A DNA stretch of 39,134 bases from an uncultured Erysipelotrichaceae bacterium (GCA_900538465.1 UPXV01000026.1:1-39134), one strand, 5' to 3'. Numbered from the stretch's first letter, positions 1-7,375 are shown. Numbers and translations are program-made. The notes: generated by a model from the letters alone, not told the origin.

Positions 1-71
1 CTTATGACATTATGTTTGTGCATGATATGATTACCATATAAAACATTGACGCTTCTAGATGCTTGATAAAT

Positions 72-107
72 AAAAAAAGAGCAACTATCGCTACACGATA
101 GCTACTC
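72..107 (-). terminator. Rho-independent terminator after tpiA
   Basis: Read on the minus strand, a 12-bp stem (arms 96-107 and 79-90, two G-U wobbles, 5-nt loop) is followed by a run of seven T. It lies just past the tpiA stop and ends the pgk-tpiA unit. The 70 bases beyond it to the window edge hold nothing I can identify. Confidence 0.9.
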
Positions 108-121
108 ATTTCTCATCATAA

Positions 122-865
122 TTAATCTAATGCAGCAATCATTGCTTTATATGAATCTTCTACTAAAGAAGCTCCACCAACCAAAGCACCATCGATGTCT
201 GGTTGTTCTAATAAAGCTTTTAATCCTTCTGGTTTTACAGATCCACCATATTGGATTCTCACTTGATCAGCAACTTCTTGTCCGTATAATTCAGCAACAA
301 CGCTTCTAATATATCCACAAACATCTTGAGCAATTTCATTCGTTGCAGTTTTACCTGTACCAATAGCCCATACTGGTTCATATGCAATTACAACTCTGCT
401 TGCACATTTTGGACATACATCTTTGAAAGCAGCAACTGTTTGAGTTTTAACAACTTCTTTTGTTGTTCCTGCTTCGTATTCTTCTAATGTTTCACCAACA
501 CATACGATTGGAGTCATATCATTATTTAAAACTTGTAACATTTTAGCATTTACTGTTTCATCAGTTTCACCAAAATATTGTCTTCTTTCAGAATGTCCTA
601 AGATAACCCATTCAATTCCGATTTCTTTTAACATTCCAACACTCACTTCACCAGTATAAGCTCCACTATCTTTAAAATGACAGTTTTCAGCTGCTACGAT
701 TAAGTTTTTAGCGTTTTCTTTAGCAGTTTGTAATGCTAAATATGGAGTTGCAATACCCCAATCAGCAGTATCTTTCACTGCTGGATCAACAGCTTCAACA
801 AATGCTTTTGTTTCAGCGATTGTTTTATTCATTTTCCAGTTTCCTACGATAATTGGTTTTCTCAT
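122..865 (-). CDS. tpiA: Triosephosphate isomerase
   Basis: This cytosolic glycolytic enzyme interconverts dihydroxyacetone phosphate and glyceraldehyde 3-phosphate. The 247-residue length is normal for the family. The TIM active site is intact: N9 and K11 in NWKMNK, catalytic H91 in the LGHSERR segment, catalytic E163 in AYEPVWAIGTG (whose end is the start of the flexible loop), and the phosphate-binding GGS and GGAS turns near the C-terminus. Two in-frame ATGs exist, at 871 and 865. The SD GGGAG at 874-878 is only 2 nt from the first but 8 nt from the second, so the start at 865 (MRKPIIVGNWK) is chosen. It lies directly downstream of pgk (16 nt between pgk stop and this start is reversed in order: tpiA precedes pgk on the plus map, pgk is transcribed into... 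see pgk) and has its own SD and shared terminator at 72-107. Confidence 0.97.
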   Translation of the reverse strand: MRKPIIVGNWKMNKTIAETKAFVEAVDPAVKDTADWGIATPYLALQTAKENAKNLIVAAENCHFKDSGAYTGEVSVGMLKEIGIEWVILGHSERRQYFGETDETVNAKMLQVLNNDMTPIVCVGETLEEYEAGTTKEVVKTQTVAAFKDVCPKCASRVVIAYEPVWAIGTGKTATNEIAQDVCGYIRSVVAELYGQEVADQVRIQYGGSVKPEGLKALLEQPDIDGALVGGASLVEDSYKAMIAALD

Positions 866-881
866 TTTCATTTCTCCCTAA

Positions 882-2066
882 TTATTTGTCATCAATTGCA
901 GCAATACCAGGTAATACTTTACCTTCCATGTATTCTAATGAAGCTCCTCCACCAGTAGAAATGTGAGAAACTTTATCTGCATATCCTAATTGCATAACAG
1001 CAGCAGCACTATCTCCACCACCGATAATAGTATTAGCATCTGATAAGTTTGCTAATGCTTCACATACAGCAATTGTTCCTTTAGCAAATGGTTCCATTTC
1101 AAATACACCCATTGGTCCATTCCAGATAACTGTTTTCGCACCAGCTAATGCATTTTTGATGTTTTCAACAGATTTAGGTCCAATGTCTAATCCCATATAT
1201 CCTTCAGGTACATCTTCACCACATACTTTGATATCACCTTCTGCAGCAAATGCATTATTGATTACAGAATCTACAGGTAAGATTAACTTATCTCCACCTT
1301 TAGCGATAATTTCTTTAGCTACTTCAATACGATCATCTTCAACTAAAGAATTACCAATTTCATGACCCATAGCTTTCATGAATGTATAAGTCATACCACC
1401 ACCAACAATAACTTTGTCAGCGATTTTTAATAAGTTTTCAATAACTAAAATTTTATCAGAAACTTTAGCTCCACCTAAGATAGCAACCATTGGTCTTTCT
1501 GGATTACTTACAGCTTTTCCAATATAAGCGATTTCTTTTTCAACTAAGAAACCAGCTGCAGATGGTAAATGAGCAGGGATTCCAGCTGTAGAAGCATGAG
1601 CTCTATGTACAGAACCAAATGCATCTTCAACAAATACATCACCTAATGATGCCCAATATTTACCTAATTCTGGATCGTTTTTGCTTTCTCCAGCTTCATA
1701 ACGAGTATTTTGTACTAAGATCACTTGACCATTATTTGCTTCTTTAACAGCATTTTCAAGTTCTGCTCCTCTTGTACAATTTACAAATTTAACATCTACT
1801 CCTAATAATTCAGATAATCTAGGAGCAACAACAGCTAAATCATTTTTAGCTTTGTCTTCTTCAGTTTTTACTTTACCTAAGTGTGAGAACAATACGATAG
1901 CTTTTGGCCCATGTTCTAATAAATATTTAAGAGTTGGTAAAGCGGCAACAATTCTGTTGTCATTTGTAATTTCTCCTGTTTCTTTGTTTCTAGGTACGTT
2001 GAAGTCAACACGAACTAAGACAGTTTTTCCAGCGACTTCAATATCTTTGATTGTTTTCTTATCCAT
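882..2066 (-). CDS. pgk: Phosphoglycerate kinase
   Basis: This glycolytic kinase transfers phosphate from 1,3-bisphosphoglycerate to ADP. The 394-residue length is standard. Visible signatures are the N-terminal RVDFNVP loop, the substrate-binding HLG and R residues, GGAKVSDKI in the middle, WNGPMGVFE, and the C-terminal nucleotide-binding GGGDSAAAV and STGGGASLE. The open frame runs upstream to 2162, but the SD GGAGG at 2076-2080 lies 9 nt before the ATG at 2066 and homology to PGK starts at this MDKKTIKDI, so the longer version is rejected. A good promoter ends at 2089, leaving an mRNA leader of only about 16 nt. pgk is the first gene of a pgk-tpiA operon; tpiA starts 16 nt after the pgk stop. 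Glyceraldehyde-3-phosphate dehydrogenase is not in this window. Confidence 0.97.
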   Translation of the reverse strand: MDKKTIKDIEVAGKTVLVRVDFNVPRNKETGEITNDNRIVAALPTLKYLLEHGPKAIVLFSHLGKVKTEEDKAKNDLAVVAPRLSELLGVDVKFVNCTRGAELENAVKEANNGQVILVQNTRYEAGESKNDPELGKYWASLGDVFVEDAFGSVHRAHASTAGIPAHLPSAAGFLVEKEIAYIGKAVSNPERPMVAILGGAKVSDKILVIENLLKIADKVIVGGGMTYTFMKAMGHEIGNSLVEDDRIEVAKEIIAKGGDKLILPVDSVINNAFAAEGDIKVCGEDVPEGYMGLDIGPKSVENIKNALAGAKTVIWNGPMGVFEMEPFAKGTIAVCEALANLSDANTIIGGGDSAAAVMQLGYADKVSHISTGGGASLEYMEGKVLPGIAAIDDK

Positions 2067-2088
2067 TTTCACATTCCTCCATGCCTGA

Positions 2089-2117
2089 ATTATAACACTC
2101 TTACACATGATTTTCAA
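2089..2117 (-). promoter_or_regulatory. Sigma-A type promoter of pgk-tpiA
   Basis: On the minus strand TTGAAA (2112-2117) and a perfect TATAAT (2089-2094) are separated by 17 bp. The predicted start, about 2082, puts the SD GGAGG almost at the 5' end of the transcript. Confidence 0.8.
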
Positions 2118-2263
2118 TTGATTTTGTATCTTATGTGAAGCATTTATCAAGCCACTTTTCATTCATTTCAAATCTCAACATTTTTTTGACTTTGTTTCTT
2201 ATTTTATTTCTGAACAACTCTCATCGATAAGCTTTTTCTTATTATATAATTTTCTAACAAATT

Positions 2264-2767
2264 CTATTCTCCTTGAATCTGTTGACAAATAAAGGGAACA
2301 ACTTCATCTTGTTCAATATTTAAAACATAAGCAAATTCTTCATACAATAATTTCTCTGCATCTTTATAAAATTTATCATCTACTGCATGAAACTTTTTTC
2401 CTTCCTCTTTGAGTTTTTCTTGACGTAAATAAAGAGTTCTAATCAATTTCATCAATTCTTTTCGATTTCCATTCATTAATATTTCTTTATACTTTTCTTT
2501 CCTTAAATTATCATTATCAATCCAAACAGATTCAGCTCCTGAAATTGAATGAATCAATTGCATAATTTCATCTAACGACAAAACCTTTTTCATTTTCTTC
2601 GTTAATTCCTTGTTGTTGATGGGAACATAAATAGTTGAAGTTTGATTATAAACAGGTTTTAAAACATAATACTCAATTGTTTTCTCCTGAAAAGAACGTT
2701 TCATAAATTCACTAATCTCACAAATCCCTTCATTTCCATACATCACCATTTCTTTAAGCTTATACAT
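2264..2767 (-). CDS. CarD/CdnL-family transcription regulator
   Basis: The 167-residue protein starts MYKLKEMVMYGNEGICEI, which matches the N-terminal Tudor-like RNA-polymerase-interacting domain of CarD/CdnL/TRCF proteins (residues 1 to about 60, ending in the YVLKPVY and STIYVPI strands). The rest is helical and charged, like the CarD C-terminal domain, which contacts promoter DNA. Family members bind the RNA polymerase beta subunit and stabilise open complexes. The open frame extends upstream to 2887, but the SD AGGAGG at 2775-2780 lies 7 nt before the ATG at 2767, and the upstream residues look like translated leader. It is monocistronic, transcribed away from the divergent rhodanese gene. 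I see no clear terminator in the 100 bases after it. Confidence 0.85.
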   Translation of the reverse strand: MYKLKEMVMYGNEGICEISEFMKRSFQEKTIEYYVLKPVYNQTSTIYVPINNKELTKKMKKVLSLDEIMQLIHSISGAESVWIDNDNLRKEKYKEILMNGNRKELMKLIRTLYLRQEKLKEEGKKFHAVDDKFYKDAEKLLYEEFAYVLNIEQDEVVPFICQQIQGE

Positions 2768-2851
2768 ACGAAAATCCTCCTTTTCTAATAAAAAAAACGC
2801 ATTGGCACCAACTGGAATTACGTTTGTGCAACAACACGTTGATTTTATCTT

Positions 2852-2857
2852 ATTATA
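2852..2857 (-). promoter_or_regulatory. Extended -10 promoter of the CarD-like gene
   Basis: On the minus strand TATAAT is preceded by TG at the extended -10 position (TGGTATAAT); no good -35 is visible. It gives a leader of about 80 nt that contains a weak inverted repeat followed by a run of eight T just before the SD. Confidence 0.6.
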
Positions 2858-2957
2858 CCACGTTTTCAATTGAAATGTTATGAACAAATTTCGTAAAATT
2901 TCGCACTTTCATTGAACACCTTTAAAAAAACAAGCATAAGATAACATAGGTGAGCAT

Positions 2958-3266
2958 ATGAATAATGTTATTCAACCAGAAATGATTTATCAAATCATTG
3001 ATAATCCTCATATTTATTTTATTGATATTAGAGATAGCTTTCAATACAATAAATTACATTTAAAAAATTTTATAAATATCCCTGAAGATCAATTCTTATC
3101 TCAATTATCAATGATTCCCAAAGATAAAATGATTTGTTTAATTTGTTATAGTGGAAAAAAGACTGAAAGATTAGCAAAAGAATTATGTCAATTAGGATAT
3201 TTAGCTTATTATATTGATGGCGGATTCCAAGCTTTCTTAAATATCCATAATGAAAAGTATTTTTAA
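2958..3266 (+). CDS. Single-domain rhodanese-like protein
   Basis: The 102-residue protein is one rhodanese domain. It has the strand-turn FIDIRD near residue 22, HLKNFINIP (the usual H-x-x-G-x-x-N-I-P position), and an active-site loop CYSGKK with the persulfide-forming cysteine at C63, ending in GGFQAF. Single-domain rhodaneses carry sulfane sulfur, for example for thiolation or detoxification; the acceptor cannot be told from sequence. The start is supported by the SD AGGTGAG 5 nt upstream. It is one of the few plus-strand genes, divergent from the CarD-like gene and convergent with ybaK, with a shared hairpin terminator at its stop. Confidence 0.88.
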   Translation: MNNVIQPEMIYQIIDNPHIYFIDIRDSFQYNKLHLKNFINIPEDQFLSQLSMIPKDKMICLICYSGKKTERLAKELCQLGYLAYYIDGGFQAFLNIHNEKYF

Positions 3267-3290
3267 ATGCACTCATGTGCATTTTTATTT
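3265..3290. terminator. Bidirectional terminator, rhodanese and ybaK
   Basis: A perfect 8-bp stem (3265-3272 with 3277-3284, 4-nt loop) is followed by TTATTT on the plus strand and, on the minus strand, by a T-rich tract. It overlaps the rhodanese stop codon and abuts the ybaK stop at 3285, so it probably serves both convergent units. Confidence 0.8.
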
Positions 3291-3746
3291 ACAAACATTA
3301 ACCCATTCTTTATATTTTGAATATTCTTGTAATTCTTCAAGTGTTAATTCAATGGCACTATTGGCACTTCCACAAGCTGGAAAAACAGTTTGAAATCGTT
3401 TTAATGATTCATCCAAATAAACCTCTACATTCTCTTCAATCGCAAAAGGGCAAACACCACCCACTGCATGACCAATCATAGATTCAACCTCATCAAACGA
3501 TAACATTCTTGCTTTTACATGAAATCGACCTTTAAACTTCGCATTATCAATTTTCATATCTCCTGCTGTTACAATTAAAATAGGTTGATCGTTAACTTTC
3601 AAAGCTATTGACTTAGCAATACGACTTTCTTCACAATGTAAAGCCTGCGCTGCCAAAGCGACCGTTGCACTGGAGATATCAAATTCTTGAATACGCTCTT
3701 CAATTCCTTTGGTTTTAAAATATGCTCTTACTTTTTCAATTGCCAT
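3285..3746 (-). CDS. YbaK/EbsC-type aminoacyl-tRNA deacylase
   Basis: The 153-residue protein has the YbaK/ProX fold pattern: an N-terminal helix with FKTKG, a KSIALKV strand carrying the conserved lysine (position about 45-50), GDMKIDNAKFKG, SFDEVESMIGHAVGGVCPFA (the family G-x-x-PF signature) and a C-terminal VFPACGSANSAIELT. YbaK-type proteins hydrolyse tRNA mischarged with Cys, Ala or similar; the substrate of this subgroup is not certain from sequence. It lies 23 nt downstream of the J-protein gene and is probably the last gene of the hscC operon, which would link a proofreading enzyme with a chaperone pair, although that may be only positional. Confidence 0.88.
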   Translation of the reverse strand: MAIEKVRAYFKTKGIEERIQEFDISSATVALAAQALHCEESRIAKSIALKVNDQPILIVTAGDMKIDNAKFKGRFHVKARMLSFDEVESMIGHAVGGVCPFAIEENVEVYLDESLKRFQTVFPACGSANSAIELTLEELQEYSKYKEWVNVCK

Positions 3747-3769
3747 TTTTTCATTCTCCTATCCATCAT

Positions 3770-5005
3770 TTATTTTTGAAAAGTTGCTTTATCTTCTTTA
3801 ATATAAATCGTATATGGAACATCCTCTTTCTTACATTTCTCTTCAATATCCATAACAATATCTCCATTCAAATCAAACAACTTCCAATAAACTCCATCAT
3901 AACTGGCAACAATCATTTTCTGCAATTGTTTTTTTCCATCTTTTTCAACACTTACAACTCTTGCTGCCTCAAACGATTTTTTTATTGTTTTCATTGTTTT
4001 TGTATTAAGAAAAACAAATTTATTTTTTTGATAAAAAATAACTTCACTATTTGTAAAATAAACATTAGATATTTTATCATCTATGACTTTCCCATTTTTA
4101 TCTTTAAGAATATATCCTTCTTCACTTTCTGTAAAAGTCACACCATTGATATAAAGACGATTTGTCTGATATTCTGCATTTTTAATTTGAGCTTGTGTAT
4201 CTATAATTTGAAGTTTTGATTTATCAATAACTTGTGGATATTTTGGAGTTTCTTTCTTTTGATTTGTATTACCAAAAATAAATCCCAAAGCAATACATAT
4301 AATCATCATAAAATAAAAACTTTTTGGTAAAGAGTCTTTTTTCTTTTTTAACTTTTCTAACTTGGAAACTGTTTTTAAAAAGTTAAATTTTTTCATCATT
4401 TGTATCCAGTAAGCATATCTTTGTCTTTTCAATTGAAACTGACAGTTACTTAAATATTGATCAACTTTTATACAAAAATCTTCATCATAACATTGCATCA
4501 ATAAATTTGTATTTTCTATAAATGATTGTAGTTTATCTTCATTAATTTTCTTCCCCATCTGTTTTATAAAACTTTCAAATAAATAATTTTGATATTCATA
4601 GTTATCTTGAAAATCATCTACATTCTTATCATTAAATAATTGATTTGATTTTTTTAAGACTGACTGTTCTAAAATATCTAAATCAACATCAAATGATTGT
4701 ACTTGAGATTCAACAAATGGTTCTAATTCTTCGGGTTGGACATGTATTTGATAATCTTTTGAAGATGATTTCATACTTTGACTATCGTCTTTATAAGTTG
4801 ATTGATAAGACACTGTTTGATTTGAAATATCTTTATTTGAGGAAGCATAAGCCAATGCTTTTTTATATGCCTGTTGTAATTCTTGGAAAGCTTCAGGATG
4901 TTCTTCGGGATGACAATCTTTTCCTTTGAAAGCATATGCCTTTTTAATGGCTTTCTTATCTGATGTTGGTTCAATTCCTAAAATATTCCAAATATCTTTT
5001 CTCAT
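3770..5005 (-). CDS. Membrane-anchored divergent J-domain protein
   Basis: The 411-residue protein begins with a J-like domain (residues 1 to about 55). Helix II IKKAYAFKGK is followed by H32-P33-E34 instead of HPD, and helix III EAFQELQQAYKKA. A low-complexity polar linker (55-95) and an acidic/helical region follow, then one membrane segment at about 230-246 preceded by a lysine cluster, and a beta-rich C-terminal domain (about 270-411) with strand-turn repeats such as LKDKNGKVID and LFDLNGDIVMD that resemble WG-like repeats. By the positive-inside rule the J domain should be cytosolic and the beta-rich domain outside. The start overlaps the hscC stop by 4 nt (ATGA), so the two are translationally coupled and the natural partner is that Hsp70. 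The HPD-to-HPE change would be expected to weaken ATPase stimulation of canonical DnaK. Confidence 0.82.
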   Translation of the reverse strand: MRKDIWNILGIEPTSDKKAIKKAYAFKGKDCHPEEHPEAFQELQQAYKKALAYASSNKDISNQTVSYQSTYKDDSQSMKSSSKDYQIHVQPEELEPFVESQVQSFDVDLDILEQSVLKKSNQLFNDKNVDDFQDNYEYQNYLFESFIKQMGKKINEDKLQSFIENTNLLMQCYDEDFCIKVDQYLSNCQFQLKRQRYAYWIQMMKKFNFLKTVSKLEKLKKKKDSLPKSFYFMMIICIALGFIFGNTNQKKETPKYPQVIDKSKLQIIDTQAQIKNAEYQTNRLYINGVTFTESEEGYILKDKNGKVIDDKISNVYFTNSEVIFYQKNKFVFLNTKTMKTIKKSFEAARVVSVEKDGKKQLQKMIVASYDGVYWKLFDLNGDIVMDIEEKCKKEDVPYTIYIKEDKATFQK

Positions 5006-6732
5006 GAAGGAAGACCTCCTTCATGAGATGAAAAGATATCCAAGTTTTCATAATCCATATCTTTTTCAAATTTCTCAATAAAGTCTTTCATTAAACTTAA
5101 TAATTCTTGTTTCTTTTTGATATTATTATTGTAATGTTTAAAATCTGTTATAAATTGTTGCAGAATTTCTTGGAAATACTCTTTAGAAGAAGGACTGAGT
5201 TCAACAAAAATACGTTTTGCTTTCTCTATTAAAGCATCATACTCAGGATTTTGATTTAATTGTAAAGATATATTTTTTACAGCATCTAAATGATTATATT
5301 TCGTTATTTTTTCTAAACGTTGACTATCCCCAATTTGATATGTGAAATGCTCTTGTGTTGATAAAATATCAATTTCCACATATAACATAGAATTAATATC
5401 ATATGAATACGTAACTTTAAATAATTCATGTTTTTTAAGGTTACGAGGGACTTTAATATCTACATGTCCTAAAAACAAATTATCATTTGCATACATCTCT
5501 TCACCTTGATAAACACTCACATTCACATGAGTTTGACCTTTTTTTACAGTTTGTAATGTGACACTCTCACTTGCAGGTAAAACTGTATTACGTGGAATAA
5601 TAACTTCTGACAAATCTTTTGTTGGATCAGTAGGATTATGAACTCCTGTACTTAATGAAAAAGGACAAATATCAGTAACTAAAATATCCTTGACTTCAAC
5701 AGCACGTTGTTTGATCCCTATATATTTTCCAAGTCCTCTTGCAACTAATAAATCAATTTCACCACTTTGATAGACTGGTATATTTAATAAATGAGTTAAA
5801 TAGTCTCTTACAATTGGCATATAACTCGAACCTCCAACCAATATCAAACTATCCAATTCATCTGCTTGAAAACCACTATCTTTCACTGCTTTGCCAATGA
5901 CCTTTTTAATTTCTGTAAAGATATGTTTTGTAATTGAAAATAAAATCTCATTATCTAATTCACAAACATATTGATGATTGGATAATGTTAATTTCATGAT
6001 TGTTGACGATGAATCTTGAAGTGATAACTTTGTTCGTTCACTACATAATAATAAACTTCTTTGTTCTTCTTTTGATAAAGATACAAAATCAATATCATTT
6101 TGTTGACAGAAATAATAAGCAATTGCTTTATCAAAATCACTTCCACCCAATTGATTATTTCCTGCAATCGCATTAATACTAACAACATTTTCAAAACAAT
6201 CAACAACAGAAACATCCAGTGTCCCTCCACCAAAATCAAAAACAACAAAAGTTTCAAAATCATCATTTTGATGACAAGCAATTGCTGCAGCAGAAGGTTC
6301 ATTAATCAAACGATTAACCTTTACTCCTAATATTTCTCCAATTGCTTTTGTTGCTCGTCTTTGGGTTGCATCAAAATAAGCTGGAACACTAATAACAACT
6401 TCATCAACCTTTTCACCTAAATAATTTTGTGCATCTTCAATTAATTGTTTGACTACACAAGCTGATAATTCTTCTGGCAAATAACTTTTTGAACCTAATT
6501 GAGTCTTTTCACTTTTCCCCATTTTACGTTTAAATAAATATGTTGTATGTTCAGGATCAGTCACAAGACGTTCTTTTGCAATTTTACCAACAATCAATTC
6601 ATTATGATCCAAACTCACAACACTTGGTGTTAAATATTCATGAAACTGATTAGGAATCAATTCTACATTCCCATTTCTATAAACAACTGCCAAACTATTT
6701 GTTGTTCCTAAATCAATACCTATCACTGCCAT
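5002..6732 (-). CDS. hscC: HscC-like Hsp70 chaperone
   Basis: The 576-residue protein is an Hsp70: GIDLGTTNS at 5-13 (phosphate 1), SVPAYFDATQRRATK and LINEPSAAAIA (connect), DFGGGTLDVS at about 166 (phosphate 2), LVGGSSYMPIV near 300 (adenosine), then a linker and a beta-sandwich substrate domain and a short helical lid. It is shorter than DnaK (about 610-640) and the stretch LTPSVVSLD, VGKIAKERLV and LFKRKMG resembles the HscC subfamily rather than DnaK. In E. coli HscC works with specialised J-proteins; here a membrane-anchored one overlaps its stop. Two ATGs are adjacent (6735, 6732); the SD GGAGGG at 6739-6744 is better spaced for the second. A promoter TTGCAG-17-CATAAT is visible upstream. 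Confidence 0.87.
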   Translation of the reverse strand: MAVIGIDLGTTNSLAVVYRNGNVELIPNQFHEYLTPSVVSLDHNELIVGKIAKERLVTDPEHTTYLFKRKMGKSEKTQLGSKSYLPEELSACVVKQLIEDAQNYLGEKVDEVVISVPAYFDATQRRATKAIGEILGVKVNRLINEPSAAAIACHQNDDFETFVVFDFGGGTLDVSVVDCFENVVSINAIAGNNQLGGSDFDKAIAYYFCQQNDIDFVSLSKEEQRSLLLCSERTKLSLQDSSSTIMKLTLSNHQYVCELDNEILFSITKHIFTEIKKVIGKAVKDSGFQADELDSLILVGGSSYMPIVRDYLTHLLNIPVYQSGEIDLLVARGLGKYIGIKQRAVEVKDILVTDICPFSLSTGVHNPTDPTKDLSEVIIPRNTVLPASESVTLQTVKKGQTHVNVSVYQGEEMYANDNLFLGHVDIKVPRNLKKHELFKVTYSYDINSMLYVEIDILSTQEHFTYQIGDSQRLEKITKYNHLDAVKNISLQLNQNPEYDALIEKAKRIFVELSPSSKEYFQEILQQFITDFKHYNNNIKKKQELLSLMKDFIEKFEKDMDYENLDIFSSHEGGLPS

Positions 6733-6754
6733 CATTATCCCTCCAATTGATATT

Positions 6755-6783
6755 ATTATGCCACTAATCCTTATTCACTGCAA
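6755..6783 (-). promoter_or_regulatory. Promoter of the hscC operon
   Basis: On the minus strand TTGCAG (6778-6783) and CATAAT (6755-6760) are 17 bp apart, about 20 bp upstream of the hscC SD. The minus-oriented hairpin terminator at 6791-6833 lies just upstream and would insulate it from antitoxin transcription. Confidence 0.6.
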
Positions 6784-6790
6784 ATAAATC

Positions 6791-6833
6791 TAAAAAAATA
6801 ACGACCTCTGTCTCTGGTAAAGTGTGAGGTCGT
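6791..6833 (-). terminator. Orphan terminator, remnant of a third antitoxin
   Basis: A perfect 8-bp stem (6801-6808 with 6826-6833) carries a 17-nt loop containing CTCTGGTAAAGT. On the minus strand it is followed by TTATTTTTTT. The loop dodecamer and the flanking AAAAAAATAAC are identical to those of the terminator of the second toxin module (7562-7603), so this is most likely the 3' end of a lost third module rather than an unrelated terminator. Confidence 0.65.
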
Positions 6834-6834
6834 A

Positions 6835-6904
6835 AGATCGAAGGTACGTAATCTTCGTTGACATAGATATCCATTCAGTTGGAAATATGAAAAACGGAGG
6901 TGAT
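6835..6904 (+). promoter_or_regulatory. Structured leader of toxin copy 1 with SD sequestration
   Basis: The leader contains three elements in order: CGAAG (6839-6843), CTTCGTT (6853-6859) and AACGGAG (6893-6899). The third is part of the SD, GGAGGTGAT at 6896-6904. CTTCGTT can pair with CGAAG (a 5-bp hairpin that leaves the SD free) or with AACGGAG (7 bp with one wobble, hiding the SD). An inner stem (ATAT and CCA with TGG and ATAT, 6868-6888) would support the hiding hairpin. The same elements are identical in copy 2. Confidence 0.65.
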
Positions 6905-6908
6905 TGAC

Positions 6909-7031
6909 ATGACTATATATGAAACAATTATGATCATGCTAACTTGTTTAGCGTTTATCATAACTTTTGTAGGAATTATTGTCAATTTGCTTCTTATCAT
7001 TATCGATAAGGAATTGAAAGCAAAAAAATAA
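6909..7031 (+). CDS. Holin-like type I toxin, copy 1
   Basis: The 40-residue peptide was too short for standard ORF lists. It starts MTIYETIMIM, has one hydrophobic segment (about residues 7-32) and ends in the charged tail DKELKAKK. This matches the putative holin-like toxin class related to TxpA/BsrG, small membrane peptides whose translation is controlled by an antisense RNA. A very strong SD, GGAGGTGAT, lies 4 nt upstream of the ATG. A hairpin at 7029-7067 follows the stop, and an antisense RNA promoter faces it at 7128-7156. It is 26/40 identical to copy 2, the identity being concentrated in the C-terminal half. The expected effect is membrane depolarisation when unrepressed; this is known for the family, not shown here. 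Confidence 0.85.
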   Translation: MTIYETIMIMLTCLAFIITFVGIIVNLLLIIIDKELKAKK

Positions 7032-7121
7032 CTATCTCGTGCGTTTTGGTCGACCGTGAGATAGTTACTTTTCACTGTTATAAATCCAAGGCATAACCGC
7101 TTATTGGTCGCTCCATTTTTC
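7022..7121 (-). ncRNA. Antisense RNA antitoxin, copy 1
   Basis: A consensus promoter on the minus strand, TTGACA (7151-7156), 17 bp, TATAAT (7128-7133), predicts a start near 7121. The RNA would end at a 10-bp hairpin (7029-7038 with 7058-7067) followed by ATTTTTTT, about 100 nt in all. It is antisense to the 3' end of the toxin ORF and to the region beyond. The segment at 7083-7105 is almost identical in copy 2. The start and end are predicted from signals only. Confidence 0.8.
7029..7067. terminator. Bidirectional terminator between toxin 1 and antitoxin 1
   Basis: A perfect 10-bp stem with a 19-nt loop that includes the palindrome GTCGAC. On the minus strand it is followed by seven T (a strong terminator for the antitoxin); on the plus strand by CTTTT (weaker). 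Toxin transcripts may therefore read on into the antitoxin-complementary region. Confidence 0.75.
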
Positions 7122-7127
7122 AAATAC

Positions 7128-7156
7128 ATTATATGTTGTAAAAGAGTAATTGTCAA
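7128..7156 (-). promoter_or_regulatory. Antitoxin 1 promoter
   Basis: Both hexamers are perfect (TTGACA and TATAAT) with 17-bp spacing, the strongest promoter pattern in the window together with that of antitoxin 2. Strong constitutive antitoxin transcription is what a type I module needs. Confidence 0.9.
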
Positions 7157-7325
7157 TACGCTTTAAGCAAATATATTTTATATATAAACTTTCACTTCAG
7201 CATTTTCTTATTATAATAATGAAAATCTTTCTCATCTACAACAATTATGTTTTTAAAGCAAAAATATTGCCAATACAAATTTGCTTTAAACAAATTTCAC
7301 AATAGATTTTTATGCACTTATATGA
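7157..7325. other. AT-rich spacer between the toxin modules
   Basis: No gene is visible here. The stretch at 7268-7300 (TTGCCAATAC followed by GCTTTAAACAAAT) resembles the antitoxin promoter flank at 7150-7170 and 7683-7702 in degenerate form, so part of it may be decayed module DNA. Confidence 0.4.
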
Positions 7326-7331
7326 TACAAT
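7326..7331 (+). promoter_or_regulatory. Probable -10 of toxin 2 promoter
   Basis: TACAAT on the plus strand would start a transcript near 7338 and give a leader of about 110 nt, the length usual for type I toxin mRNAs. No convincing -35 is seen. Confidence 0.4.
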
Positions 7332-7375
7332 ATTTGCGAACAGCAATAGCAGTAGGTGGTTAGCCTTGGTCGTGA

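Noticed and set aside
3722..4219. Plus-strand open frame of 165 codons
   Set aside because: Antisense to the J-protein and ybaK genes; rich in F, I, N, no SD, no recognisable domain.
6858..6863. TTGACA in the toxin leader as a -35 box
   Set aside because: No -10 at 16-18 bp follows; the bases belong to the conserved leader hairpin in both copies.
6875..7156. Minus-strand open frame of 93 codons over toxin copy 1
   Set aside because: It covers the antitoxin promoter and toxin leader on the opposite strand; the plus-strand toxin has the SD and a conserved duplicate, so this is a shadow.
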